From the NCBI RefSeq assembly GCF_037975245.1, contig NC_092578.1, positions 3,431,001 to 3,495,000 of the forward strand: a DNA stretch of 64,000 bases, in the 5' to 3' direction. The translations under genes were made by a program, and so were the position numbers. This stretch comes from Apostichopus japonicus (Eukaryota; Echinodermata; Holothuroidea; Aspidochirotida; Stichopodidae). Shown piece after piece: positions 37,101 through 48,749 of the stretch (positions are counted from its first letter, which is position 1; every line of letters starts with the position of its first letter). Under the pieces are notes generated by a model. It searched no databases and had not been told where the DNA came from. It saw nothing but the letters and a program-made list of their open reading frames with translations.

Positions 37101-40100
37101 TGAAACCAAGGTCAAAAGGTCAAAGGTCACATTAGAAAAAATGTGCTTATTTTGGGAGAAAACAGGCGAAAAAGAAAATGTTTGGTTTTGATGCTTGATT
37201 TGGATATCAAAGGTACCTTCCGATCAAAAATGTCAATGGGTTGACACCCGGGTGACCTTTCTGTGTAAAGTTATACAAGGTCAAAGTTAATTTTCAGACA
37301 TTTAATGCAATAACTCCCAGTGCCAAGGTGTAACAAGGTTGATATTTTGGGACAAGTTGCAAATGGTATAGAGGAATATTTTCAAACCTAACGGTCATGT
37401 GATCCGATGTCATCAAAGGTCAATTAATGTTAAAAAACTAGTATTTTGGGTGAGAAAATGGGCAAAGAAAAAAATGTTTGAATTTTTATAGTTTTGATGC
37501 TATATTCACGTCTCACCAATCAAAAATGTCAATAGGTGACCCCAGGCGACCTTTGTGTGTGAAGTTATATGAGGTCAAAGTAAATTTTCAGACATTTAGT
37601 GCAATAATTCCCAGTTCCAAGGTGTGACACCGTTGATATTTTGGGACAAGTTGCAAATGGTATCGGGGAATATTTTCAAACATAACGGTCATGTGATCCG
37701 AGGTCACCAAAGGTCAATTAATGATAAAAAACTAGTATTTTGCGATAACTTGAGAACGAATTGTCCGTTAGGGTTGGGAGTTGCTTCAATGTAATCCAAT
37801 TGTCGACCCGCATCTGGGTGACCCTTGACCTCAATTTGACCTCTGGTGACCTTTTCATGTTTTGGGGATTTTTACAGTTTCGATGCTATTTTCAGATGTC
37901 AAAGGTACCTTCTGATCATAAATGTCAATGGGTTGACCCCCGTGTGACCTTCGTGTGCGGAGTTATACCAGGTCAAAGTTAATTTTCAGACATTTAGTGC
38001 AGTAACTCTCAGTTCCAAGGTGTGACACGGTTGATATTTTGGGACAAGTTGCAAATGGTATAGGGGAATATTTTCAAACTTAACGGTCATGTGATCCGAG
38101 GTCACCAAAGGTCAATTAATGATAAAAAACTAGTATTTTTGCGATAACTTGAGAACATTGTCCGTTAGGGTTGGGAGTTGCTTCATTGTAATCCAATTGT
38201 CGACCCGCATCTGGGTGACCCTTGACCTCAATTTGACCTCTGGTGACCTTTTCGTGTTTTGGGGATTTTTACAGTTTCGATGCTATTTTCAGATGTCAAA
38301 GGTACCTACTGATCATAAATGTCAATGGGTTGACCCCCGTGTGACCTTCGTGTGCGGAGTTATACCAGGTCAAAGTTAATTTTCAGACATTTAATGCAAT
38401 AACTCTCAGTTCCAAGGTGTGACACGGTTGATATTTTGGGACAAGTTGCAAATGGTATAGGGGAATATTTTCAAACTTAACGGTCATGTGATCCGAGGTC
38501 ACCAAAGGTCAATTAATGATAAAAAAAACTAGTATTTTTGTGATAACTTGAGAACGAACTGTCCGTTAAGGTTGGGAGTTGCTTCAATGTAATCCAGTTG
38601 TCGACCCGCATCTGGGTGACCCTTGACCTCAATTTGACCTCTGGTGACCTTTTCGTGTTTTGGGGATTTTTACAGTTCCGATGCTATTTTCAGATGTCAA
38701 AGGTACCTTCTGATCATAAATGACTATAGGTTGACCCCCGTGTGACCTTCGTGTGCGAAGTTATACAAGGTCAAAGTATATAATAATAATATATATTAAT
38801 TAATTTATTAATATAATAATATTAATGAGGTCACGGGTCAAACGTGAAAAACTCCCAAGTTGCAATAACTTGGCTACTATTTATTGGAATTTCGTCAAAC
38901 TTGGTATGATGTGTGTTGCAATTGATATCATGCATGTTTATAAGGGGGGGGGCTACCATTATTTCGTTATGAAAAGTTTGTATGCACAATAACTCAACAA
39001 GGGAATGACCAATCATTACCATACTTGGTGAGTGGGTGGCCCATAGTAAGTAGATTAACCCTATTGATTTTGGTGCTCATATCATGAATATTAATGAGGT
39101 CATGGGGTCAAACGTGAAATACTCCAAATTGCAATTACTTGGCTACTATTACTAGTCGGAATTTCGTCAAACTTGGTATGATGTTAATGGTAGATAGTCT
39201 TCGCACACTGATGTGTGTTGATATTGATATCAGGGCTTAGCATTACTTTGGCAACCAAAGTCTGTGTGCATGAATTGCTGTTGTTGTCATAGGGCTTTCT
39301 TAGAAATTTCCCTATAAATGGAACTAATGAACAGCAGCAAGGAACCATGAAATGTTTTCATTCTGGTTATGAGAGAGAACAGGTGTTTCTGTTTAAACTA
39401 AGTTTTGTTCTAACACCAATATTCATAGCTGGGAAGATGATTTTAGATGTAGTTTTCAACAAGAAGCATGAGATATTTCTGTTTTCTTTATACAGGTCAC
39501 ATTCACCTTTCCCTCCCGCCACCACCCCCCCCCCCTCCCCAGCCACTTTTCTATAACACATGCTGTTGGTTGAGGGAGGTGCACACTGACCTGTTATAAT
39601 CAACTATCAGACTTTCAATTTAATATAATGATTTTGTGGATATAAATCAATATTTCCCCCAAAATGACGGTAGTTTTAGATGATTATTTTTCACAACAAC
39701 AACATTGTGTTACATTCTGATGATTAGCACATCCAACCATTTCTCCAAGAGCCATTTTAAGATATCCATTCTGTCGAGTTGATATTATATCTGTTTTTGA
39801 GTTACTATCCTCTTTCACACTTTCAGTCCTACGCTGGGAAATACGTCCCTGCCATCGGAGCCAAGATCCACGAGGAGAATCCCACGGCCAAGCTGAAGAT
39901 TAATTTTAGAGGCGTTCTAATTGGGGATGGTCTTTGCGATCCATTATCTGTGAGTTTTTTTTTTATTTAGTTTTCTTTTTGGTTTTGAGTCGCTGTTTTT
40001 ATACTCAATTTTATTGTAAATCTTTTTGTTCCTGATACTGCACATGGCATGTTATGATCATAGTCATATGAACACATTTTATTATAAATAACCAGTACAG

Positions 40101-43100
40101 GGCAACTGGAGGGTGAGAAAAAGAGTCAGTGTTGTATTAAATGCACAATTAGTTTTCACGATCGGTTTCGGTTTCTAATCCACTTTCCTTTTACAAAATT
40201 GAGTTGTTTGTTTCCTTGTTTAATTATATTTTGTGACAAAGAAAAAAACAATTTTTTTGTGATGACAGTTCTAACCATCAGTTGCTATAACGTAGCAAAG
40301 TCTTCTTTCTCTAAATTTACATGTTTGAGACAAATTCCACAGATTTCTATTAAAGGCATTGAAGACTTGCCCCAAACCATGTGCGGCCATCTGAAAAAGT
40401 TAACTTTCCGTTGCTTGCAAGTGACGTTTTGTTCGTGTTGCTACAAAATGCAGACAGTACAGTAATGAAACGTGATACCTTGTTATCTTTAGCTGGACCT
40501 GAGATGTCCATCGCTGTATTGTTTGTACACTGTGCTGTGGTTATTGACCGCAGCTGTATGTACTGACTGTACACTAGTGTCTAATTACCGATGGTAGCAA
40601 GCTGTGTGTGTGTATTTTCTGGGATCGATGGTGGTGTCTAACACTTCTGTTACACCTCATTAGAAACGAGGTCACATTACTGGCATTAGACGTTTTTTTT
40701 TGCGCGAGTCTTCACACCCTTTAAGCTATTGTGCAGTCATCATAAATTGTTATACTTTTCTTTGAAATTCTCGGTGTTTTAGAATGCTCAAAAACCTTCA
40801 TAGAATTTTTGACAATCTGTTCTTTCTTCTGGACAAAACAAGAGTCATCAATGGTTTTAGTAATAATAATAGTACTAATAAGTATAATAATAATAATAAT
40901 AATAGTAATAATAATAATAACAAGTATAATACCAAATTTATATAGCCCTCTAATCAATCAAGGAGTGCTCTGAAGCGCTTGACAATGAGAACAAATTACT
41001 GATGGAAACAGACTGTAATAGGCTATCTGAAATAAATAGGATTTTAACTTAATCACGAAAGTTAGCTAAGCAGTCAGCCTCTCTAATGTTTTGTGGTTTG
41101 GCAGCTGCTTTTTCATATCTTTCATGTACTCTGAAGCCAAATGTCAAGAGTAGTGTTAAAGAGAAAACGATATTTCTGTAATTTGGTTAATATAGATTAC
41201 CAATGAAAGAAAAGCATTTGACTGCTTAATACATCACTTCAATGCCAAATAGTTCAAATATAAGTTCTAACCTGTCGGCTTGTCACCATATGAATATCAA
41301 ATTCAAATTTAGTTGGGGGGGGGCTGGGGGGAGTGATCCTCCATATGGGTGTCCTTTCTTTAGAGTTGCAAACTTTACATTGGTAAAAAAAAAATCAGCT
41401 TTGTTGATTAATTTTGAGGGATTCGCTTTGGGTCTAGCTTCTTCAAAAGCTGTGATTGGGTTTTCTTCTGGTCATCTTTTTTTCACTAGTTAAATATTAC
41501 TCTTTATTTTTGCTGTAAAAGAATGACTTGCACCAATTAATGACATCATTACCAATTCTCGATAATATTCTTTACAGTTATATTGATTTAAAACAGTTTT
41601 ATTGCTAACTTTTTGCATTATTTTCTCTGTTGTTACTAACCCTATCTTCTCATTTGCTACAGATGTTCCCAGCCTATCCCGAACTGATGTACCAGACGTC
41701 ACAGATCGACGAGACTCAGAAGAAAGTAGCCGAACAGTACGTTCAGGAGGGAGTCGATCACATTAAAAAGGGAGAATGGTTGATGGCTTTTGAGGTATGT
41801 GACTTTACTAGCGAGGAAATGGAAAAAATACTAACTCTTAGTTTATTCCAGAAAGAAAAGGACAAGGAGAAATTTCTCCACAAAATATCTTGAGGAAAGA
41901 GGAGACAGACCCTCTGTCCACCCCCTGCCCCCCCCACCACACCCCCTCCTCATACATTTCCCCTATTGTGGTGACCCCCCAGGGACTTATTCGTTACTAG
42001 TAATATATGGTAAACATTCTTAATTGTAAAATTTTTACTTAGATTCACACGAGACAACCTAGTTCAATACGCAGTACTTGTGTATGTATTTGTATGTATT
42101 TAAGATCCTCCTGCAAGCAGGAACTCTCGAAGAAGCCTCATTGGCTTATCAAAGCCGCAAGCTGACCGGAGTCAGTCTCATAGCTTCATGTTGAACGTCC
42201 ATGATTATGAATTGTCAATTGTCAACAACTCTGTAACTGGACGACATACATTAATCTTGGAGTGACTCGAACCGGGGACCTTATGATTGGAAGGCACGGG
42301 CGTTAACCACTGAGCTAACACTTCATAGTTGCTAAAACCAAAATACTTGCTAAAACCTGTTTTACTCTTTGTAAGTAACTTTGACATCATCATAGTTCAC
42401 CTTGTTAGGGTAATCGTCTTCATTACTTAAGGACATAGACTAAATTGGAACTATGTTTTCATAGTTTTGCTGCCTAGGTATCTGCTCTTTGTGTGGTAAC
42501 TTTCCTCCTCATCCTCCTCCTCATCCTCCTCCTCATCCTCCTCTCTGTAGACATTCGATAACTTCATCAATGCCGACAAGACTCCATACCCATCATTTTG
42601 GCAGAATGCTACCGGTAGCTTGGACTATTATAATTATCAGAGGACACAGGTGTGTGGAAGTTTTTCTTTTTCTCCGTACATGTCGCAACATTCCATCCGT
42701 TCCTCTCTCGTCTCATTCTTCGTTAGGTTTACGATAGATTCATTGGACTGGGAGGTAAGATACCATCCTTCTGGGAAAATGCGACCGGTGGCACCGACCA
42801 TTTTAACTTTCTGAGATCTCAGGTGTGTTTGTAAATTTAGGTGGAAAGAAACGTGTAAAATCTAGGGGTGGAAATCATTCTTGTCCTCTAAACTAACTTA
42901 CTAATTTTAAGGATTAATTTAAGGATTAAGGATCAGTTTATAACGATTATTATGAAGTTTTATCATGTTGATATTTCTTTTGGTACATAAGAGTGTGTTA
43001 CTCTGTTAAGCCCACCAGGTTCTTTAATGAAGTGCTTTCTTTCACTGCTTGTAATTCATTTGTATATATTCATTGTTTTGTCTCTTGTAAAGTTGTGAAG

Positions 43101-44958
43101 AAACAAATAAATAAATAAAATGAAATGAAACAAAAAAAATAAATAGCTAAATAAAAAATGAAATGAATAACGCCGTTTAAGGGATGGAATGTATGAGTGT
43201 GTATGCATACATGTGTGTGCGTGTGTTTGTTATTGTGTGTGGCATGGGGGCTTCAAAAGGGTGAAAGACCTAGCGACAAGTGCCCATTCAAGTTTAAATT
43301 CACTATATCATCATGTTTTCGTCTCCAACAACAAAAAGGGTAATTTATTGTAATGAGGATGTGTTTGTATTCATTGTCATTCTGAATGCTTCTCTTCGGT
43401 TCAACAGTCACCCGTTGAGTTCAACTACTACGGCCCCTATCTCGCAAAGGGCGCTGTGCGAAAGGCAATCCACGTCGGAAATCTGACATACAACGATGGG
43501 GCAAAAGTCGAGGAGCATCTACTAGAAGATGTAGCTCAGTCTGTACGAGATAAAGTTATTATCCTGGCTAATAATTACAAGGTATGAAAGAAAGTTGTTT
43601 TTTGGGGGGGGGGGTTGAATTGATGGTTCTATGGGATTGTATATAATGTATAGATAATATATAGATAATATATAGACAATATATAGATAATATGTATAGA
43701 TAATAATATGTAACGTAATACATAATGCATAATGTAACCGTTAGTCTGGCTGAACTGTATATTACACACAACTACATTCAACAGTAACCATAACAACGCA
43801 TTACAGAAGATGGAAGTCAATATGCTGGGAACGAAGTTGGGGGTAGGGTGGGTGTGGGGAAGAGTTGGGAGGTAGGTAGGGAGGTAGGGAGGGAGGGAGG
43901 GAGGGAGGGAGGGAGGGAGGGAGGGAGGGAGGGAGGGAGGGAGGGAGGGAGGGAGGGAGGGAGGGAGGGAGGGAGGGAGGGAGGGAGGGAGGGAGGGAGG
44001 GAGGGAGGGAGGGAGGGAGGGAGGGAGGGAGGGAGGGAGGGAGGGAGGGAGGGCACCCTTGTGATTATTTAATCTAAGAGGTACTGTTTGACAAATGCAA
44101 CCAATAGGCTTTTGCAGTTGTATCATAGATCTAGAATTTGGCAGTTACTATAGCAACCCATCTTAGGACATGGGAATCAGTCTGTCTAAACATCACAGGT
44201 TACAGAAAAATAGATGCATGACCATATCCAACCCTATTAGGTGATGACAAATCATCCCGCCAAACCTAACAGGTGTTGACAAAATTATGCATGTATCTAT
44301 TAATTTCATCTCATCATCATTCATTTTCTCACTTCTTTCTTTTACATTATTATCTTTTTTCCCGTAGACGCTGTTCTACAGTGGTCAGTTGGACGTGATT
44401 GTAGGTACTACTCTGACGGAGTCATTCTTGGCTGGTTTAGAGTGGAAAGGCCAAGCAGAGTATCAAAAGGCCAAGAGGGTTGTGTGGAAGGTCAGTCCCT
44501 CCAATGTCGAGGTTGCCGGGTATGCAAGAAATGCTAGCGGCCTTTTCCAGGTGAGCTCACATGGTTTGTTGAATCTCTTAAGCACCTGCTAAATTATATT
44601 AAAAAAGTTCAAACATTTCGATCAGTAGGCTTAAGTTTTCTATCAGGTCTCTCAGTACATTTTTCATCACCAATTTCTAAATTTCATTTGCTGGGTTAGA
44701 GGCTTTTACATATAGATAATAATTATTCTCAGGTTAATACAGAAAAAAAAATAGTTGCAATTTATCATATCAGCTCTTGCATGACAGAAAGTTCATAGGA
44801 GAAACTCTTTTTATCTACTTCTGGACTAAGCTGAAATTCTGAATTCTTTATTTCAGGTTGTGGTCAGAGGGGGCGGTCATATTCTACCCTACGACCAACC
44901 GCTACGAACGTTCGACATGGTAGATAGGTTCATCACTGGACGTCCATTCCATCCCTAA
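31118..44958 (+). CDS. CPVL: CPVL-type serine carboxypeptidase (peptidase S10), 14 coding exons
   Basis: Coding exons: 31118-31298, 31808-31864, 32450-32511, 33185-33299, 33784-33842, 34319-34398, 34865-34931, 39827-39949, 41663-41794, 42551-42649 or 42727-42822 (alternatives), 43408-43581, 44368-44550, 44857-44958. All introns are GT-AG and all phases agree. Using one alternative gives 477 or 476 residues; the vertebrate CPVL proteins are also about 476. The product starts with a hydrophobic signal peptide (1-20), so it enters the secretory/lysosomal route. It carries the oxyanion stretch [10 protein letters not shown] (from 111). The catalytic triad is Ser208 in G-E-S-Y-A-G, Asp392 in G-Q-L-D and His452 in G-G-G-H-I-L-P-Y (477-residue numbering). 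By family it removes C-terminal residues from peptides in an acidic compartment. An AG at 31106-31107 suggests an upstream 5'-UTR intron. The serine is the first codon after the largest intron. Confidence 0.95.
31299..34864 (+). other. CPVL introns 1-6
   Basis: Intron sizes are 509, 585, 673, 484, 476 and 466 bases. Intron 4 opens 13 bases after its donor with a TCTG/TTTG run (33312-33360). Intron 6 holds a poly-C run (34740-34753). No other gene was seen within them. Confidence 0.8.
34932..36395 (+). other. CPVL intron 7, part before the satellite
   Basis: AT-rich intronic sequence with no recognised exon. Confidence 0.7.
36396..39346. mobile_element. TIR-bounded satellite element in CPVL intron 7
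   Basis: The outer limits are GGTTCCTTGCT (36396-36406) and AGCAAGGAACC (39336-39346), a perfect 11-base inverted repeat. Inside are a (GT)n run (36436-36482) and a tandem array with a unit of about 400 bases: anchor TGACCCTTGACCT at 36868, 37819, 38216 and 38617, with a rearranged unit between the first two. The first ~150 bases and a related segment near 38980-39060 share words such as ATAACTCAACAAGGGA and GGTGGCCCATAGT. No protein is encoded. No clear target duplication was seen. It makes up most of the 4.9-kb intron 7 (34932-39826). Confidence 0.7.
39950..41662 (+). other. CPVL intron 8
   Basis: 1713 bases with an ATT/AAT-rich run at 40860-40920 and a G run near 41316. No exon was recognised. 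Confidence 0.75.
42082..42326 (-). repeat. tRNA-derived SINE in CPVL intron 9
   Basis: On the minus strand it has an A box (TAGCTCAGTGGTTAACGCCC, 42298-42317) and a B box (GGTTCGAGTCACTCC, 42259-42273), then about 170 bases of body and a short TACATACAAA-type tail near 42082. It is antisense to CPVL. The head looks nearly intact. Confidence 0.8.
42506..42540 (+). repeat. CCTCAT/CCTCCT pyrimidine repeat at a 3' splice site
   Basis: A repeated CCTCATCCTCCT unit forms the polypyrimidine tract of the acceptor of the first alternative CPVL exon (AG at 42549-42550). Such CU-rich tracts can bind PTB-type splicing repressors. A role here is inferred. Confidence 0.8.
42551..42649 (+). CDS. CPVL: CPVL alternative exon, version a (33 codons)
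   Basis: Phase-0 exon after ...CTCTGTAG, with donor GTGTGTGG. It encodes 33 residues running from T-F-D-N-F-I to Y-Q-R-T-Q, with P-S-F-W-Q-N-A-T-G (N-glycosylation sequon) in the middle. It aligns residue for residue with the next exon and with the single equivalent segment of vertebrate CPVL. The segment lies in the helical cap region after the catalytic serine domain, before the 'I-H-V-G-N' part. Confidence 0.88.
42727..42822 (+). CDS. CPVL: CPVL alternative exon, version b (32 codons)
   Basis: Phase-0 exon after ...TTCGTTAG, with donor GTGTGTTT. It encodes 32 residues from V-Y-D-R-F-I to F-L-R-S-Q, with P-S-F-W-E-N-A-T-G in the middle. It is homologous to 42551-42649 and separated from it by only 77 bases. 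Either exon alone keeps the frame and the normal protein length; both together would insert about 32 extra residues. Mutually exclusive splicing is the simplest reading. Confidence 0.88.
42823..43407 (+). other. CPVL intron after the alternative exons
   Basis: 585 bases with A-rich stretches near 43095-43165 and a TG-rich stretch near 43195-43235. I saw no third version of the alternative exon. Confidence 0.7.
43877..44053 (+). repeat. (GGGA)n microsatellite, ~175 bases, in a CPVL intron
   Basis: Almost perfect GGGA tetranucleotide array in the intron between 43581 and 44368. The transcript would carry (GGGA)n on the sense strand, which can form G-quadruplexes. Frames reading SLPP or EGGR are artefacts. 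Confidence 0.97.
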
Positions 44959-45066
44959 CTGACACCGAAGAATCTGTCTTCTGTCACGGTCTTCCTGAAA
45001 TAAGACTCAAGGCTAGTTTTCTACAGTGTTTATGAAAGTCTTTCGTTTCATTATGTTCAAGGATTG

Positions 45067-45455
45067 GTGTAAAGCAGGGGTGGGCAACCTACGGCCCGCG
45101 GCCACATGCGGCCTGCCAGTGATTTTTTTGCGGCCCGTGAGATGTCTCAAGACAAAAAAAGACAAAAAAATCAATCTATTTAACATCATCACAAAAAACA
45201 AGCTAGCTGCTTAGAATTTATCGGCACTAATGATGCTGTCAAGTAGGACTATTATCCCCATTAATTATCAACTGTACAGTATTGACATTATGTTTTTGGG
45301 AAAACAGATTAAGTAGACAAACCTATTGCTTGAGAGTCCTCAGAATTAAAGGTTTGAAATCAACAGCAGGTCGTTGGTTAGGTGCGGCCCAGTCAATTTT
45401 CCACCCCTTTTATCTGGCCCATTCATTCAAAAGGTTGCCCAGCCCTGGTGTAAAG
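45067..45455. mobile_element. hAT MITE with 8-bp target duplication, just after CPVL
   Basis: The element (45075-45447, 373 bases) begins CAGGGGTGGGCAACCT and ends AGGTTGCCCAGCCCTG, a hAT (Charlie-like) terminal inverted repeat with one mismatch. It is flanked by GTGTAAAG on both sides (45067-45074, 45448-45455). Inside are GCGGCCCG-type words. It starts 117 bases after the CPVL stop codon and so probably lies within the 3' UTR or its immediate flank. No coding capacity. Confidence 0.93.
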
Positions 45456-46063
45456 GGATTGCAATGTAGTATATTTTTTATGACACATGTATTGGATCAA
45501 AATAGGTTTGGGGAGAAGAGGATGGGTGTGAGCAGATTATTTGTTTGGGGGGGGGGGGGAGGGGGTGGTGGTGGTGTAGACCTATGTGATGTAGGAAGGG
45601 GAGAACAATGGGTGTAGGAAGAGGGTGCAGGTACACCTATTGTTTCGCATTTCTCGCCAAAAAAACTGTCACTGTGCGTGTGTATCGTAGTATCTTTGTA
45701 TTTCTAAAAACATGAACAGATTTTTTCTTTCTATGGTATCATTTTACTCTTAAACATAACTACACAGAAAAATAAGAAACATTGCAATATTTAAGAAGAT
45801 ATGACTGATATGACTGGGACATTGGTCCTTTTCACTTTCACATGTTTCTAATTATCCTGAAACATTCAATGAACATCGATAAATATGTGCAATTAGGTTT
45901 CTTATGTAAGGGTGGTAATTGTTTGTTAAAAAAAACAAAAGAGCAATAATATCCTTTCATTAAATGGTAATGGATTCTTTAATTAATCCATGATAATTGT
46001 TCTAAGAAAGATTGGTCAATACGCTGTTAGAAATATTCATTTAGTGAATTTCATCAATTTCAT

Positions 46064-46064
<1 letters not shown>

Positions 46065-46131
<67 letters not shown>
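46065..46131. repeat. (TA)n microsatellite
   Basis: Pure TA run. Confidence 0.95.
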
Positions 46132-46135
<4 letters not shown>

Positions 46136-48749
46136 AAAATATTGCATTCGTTTATCCTCACTATACAGTTATGGCTTTGTTTATTACTTCAATTATGATT
46201 TATCATGAAAAAGAAAACAATAATTGTTTTGTATAGCTTATTATCATTAGATGTTCATCTACTATGCTTTTTTTTATTAAAAATTAAGATATATAACTGT
46301 GGTTAATAATAAGTTTTAGAGCAAAGTTAAGGGCAGTGTAGAAGTTTAGTGTGGTTGTTACTTCAGAATGGTGGCGTGTTATACCTCCAAACTTGCATTG
46401 AAATTTGCATATCCATTGAAGTGTGGGCATGGCCTTAAAGGACGATAACAAACTAATACAATCGTGGCATTTACTGTATTCTGTAAAATAAGTTACCACG
46501 GATTGAACAGAGGTGATCAGCTTTAGCATATTTATGGGCTATGCTGGATTGAAATCTGGCAGTATTCGTTTTGTAATGGAAGTTGTATCAGTTTTCATGA
46601 CCAGAGTGCAGTGAACAACAGATTAATTGATTTCACATTTTTCTTTGTAATCATGGTGTATAATTCTTTATTTTGTGAAACCATCACAAACTATTTTTGT
46701 TTCTTATGATTCATATATCCGGAAGATACCTAAAAGTTTTGAGTTAATGAGAGAATAAAGCAGGTGTTTTAAGTGGCACAATTGACTTGACCTATTTTCA
46801 TGTTCTTTCGATTAATTTCATTTCACCACAGAATATAAGTCAGTAATATTATCATTATTCTTCACACGATATGATAACTGAAAAGGAAACATATTTTCTT
46901 TTAAGTGTTGTTATATTTTTAGAATACAAACATAGAGTGACAGTGATAATATTTCATTGCAAATTTGAGGGGGCAAAGCACAGGATCACCTCATGACATC
47001 CTGAGAAAATGGATCCTTTGTGCGTTATATACAACAAGTTCCAGTAAATATTTTTAATTACACTGTTTTAAATTTCTTAACAATAGGACAGTGTTTCCAT
47101 AACTTTTACTTTCTAAAAAAACAAAAAACAATTATGACTATGGAAAATGATTACTGTTCACTAACAAAAAGGTGCATTTCTAATTTATCGAGCACGGCAA
47201 TTTTTGAAGTTTAGAAAAAAAAACGAGTGGTGGTGGGGGGGGGCGGTGTTCACGTTTACCGTACCGAACCCCACCCCCCTCCACTGGGTCAAGCTAAAGA
47301 CATCTTCCTAGAGTTCTTACGAAGTAACAGTGGATGAGCCATTGATTGATCAAATTAATTTGAATGCTTTGTAAACAATTCGTCGCCGAGACATATTTTA
47401 GAATCAAGTATCCTCGAAACGATAATCAGCACGAATGAACACGATTCACTTAAGCCAATGCAATGAGTAAGGTATATTAGTAACCGAAACCTACTCGCAT
47501 GCGTGGACGCAATGTAGTTTATCTTTGGAATACCCTGCAGTCAATATTCTATCTCGACTTCTCGACTATCTCTCTATATATGGGAAGGAGATTAACAAAT
47601 GTAGAATGTGGCGCCGATCGCCAAGTAGGGCCCCCGGGGATAATTTTATCACCGTGTCCCATTATTTTCTCCATTGTTTTATGAAATGATAATGCATTAT
47701 TTTTTCATCACATATTTCCCCCGGGGTTCCCCTTATTTACCCCGAGCTCCCGGACCGTGGTCCCCCTCTTCCCACCTCTCTCTCACCATCCAGTCTTCAA
47801 GTTTGATTACAGACTTGCAGCGCTATGTACCAATAATATTTAGAGCGGTATGGCTGATATGTTACGATGTTTTGAAACAGCGCCCTCGATTAGTGTCCCT
47901 ACCTCTCGCTTTGCTGGGGAACCGTATCTTTAATCATAATAACAAAAAATCGTAATATCAATTGACCTTTATCACTATGTTGTTCCAGGCACGAGGTGTA
48001 CACGGTAAGTTATTAACATAACCGTCTAGCTCGTTTGCTTTCGAGATGGAGATTAGAACATCTGACAAGCAGACGTGAATTGGAAGAGTGTAAAGCCTAA
48101 ACAGACTCGACGGTTATTGGATTAAATTAATCATCTTTGCTTTGAGCTTAACCAGTTTATCTAACCGTTCACGCTCATTTCCTTGTTCTTTCAAAATAGT
48201 TCTCCTAAAGTTGTCATAACTTTTCTAAGCATTTGCTAGGCTAACCGGGCCGTCGCGAAACTGTAAGGAAATATATTTAAGAAAGGAAGTTTTTACTGGA
48301 AGGGTTTTGAAATTAATGTTTGATTTTATATCACGGCTGATACTCACATTTGAGGAGTGTTTAATATATCGTATAGTGGGATATTTCTATCTATTGGATA
48401 TAAATTCCGACGCCAGTTGATTTCTTCTTACTGAAAAGTAAGTATAACATTTTGAGTATTAAATAATTAATGTTGTACGTAATACTTGTCCCCCCCCCAC
48501 CCTGACAGGCCTGGTGGATAATAGGAGATAAAAGCAGTGCATGTCATTGCAATATCGTAGTCATTTATGTATGTGGGTGTGGGTGTCTGTGTGCGGAGGC
48601 GGGGGGGGGGGGGGATGGCTGCATAATAACAAAACCTTTCATAAACCAATAAGGACTGAGCACTCCATTTTCGAGGTGATTCTAACCCTTAGATTTATTA
48701 ATAAGAAGAAAGCAAGAAAGTGAAAATGGGGTGGGCGGAATGAGGGGGA

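Noticed and set aside
37761-38379. Two near-identical 73-76-codon frames
   Set aside because: They are the same reading of two satellite monomers. Repetition explains the conservation and the frames have no start context or domain.
43817-44072. Possible antisense gene in CPVL
   Set aside because: The only signal is simple-sequence translation, with no splice or promoter evidence.
43629-44126. 165-codon L-P-P-S repeat frame
   Set aside because: It is the complement of the (GGGA)n array and lies inside a CPVL intron.
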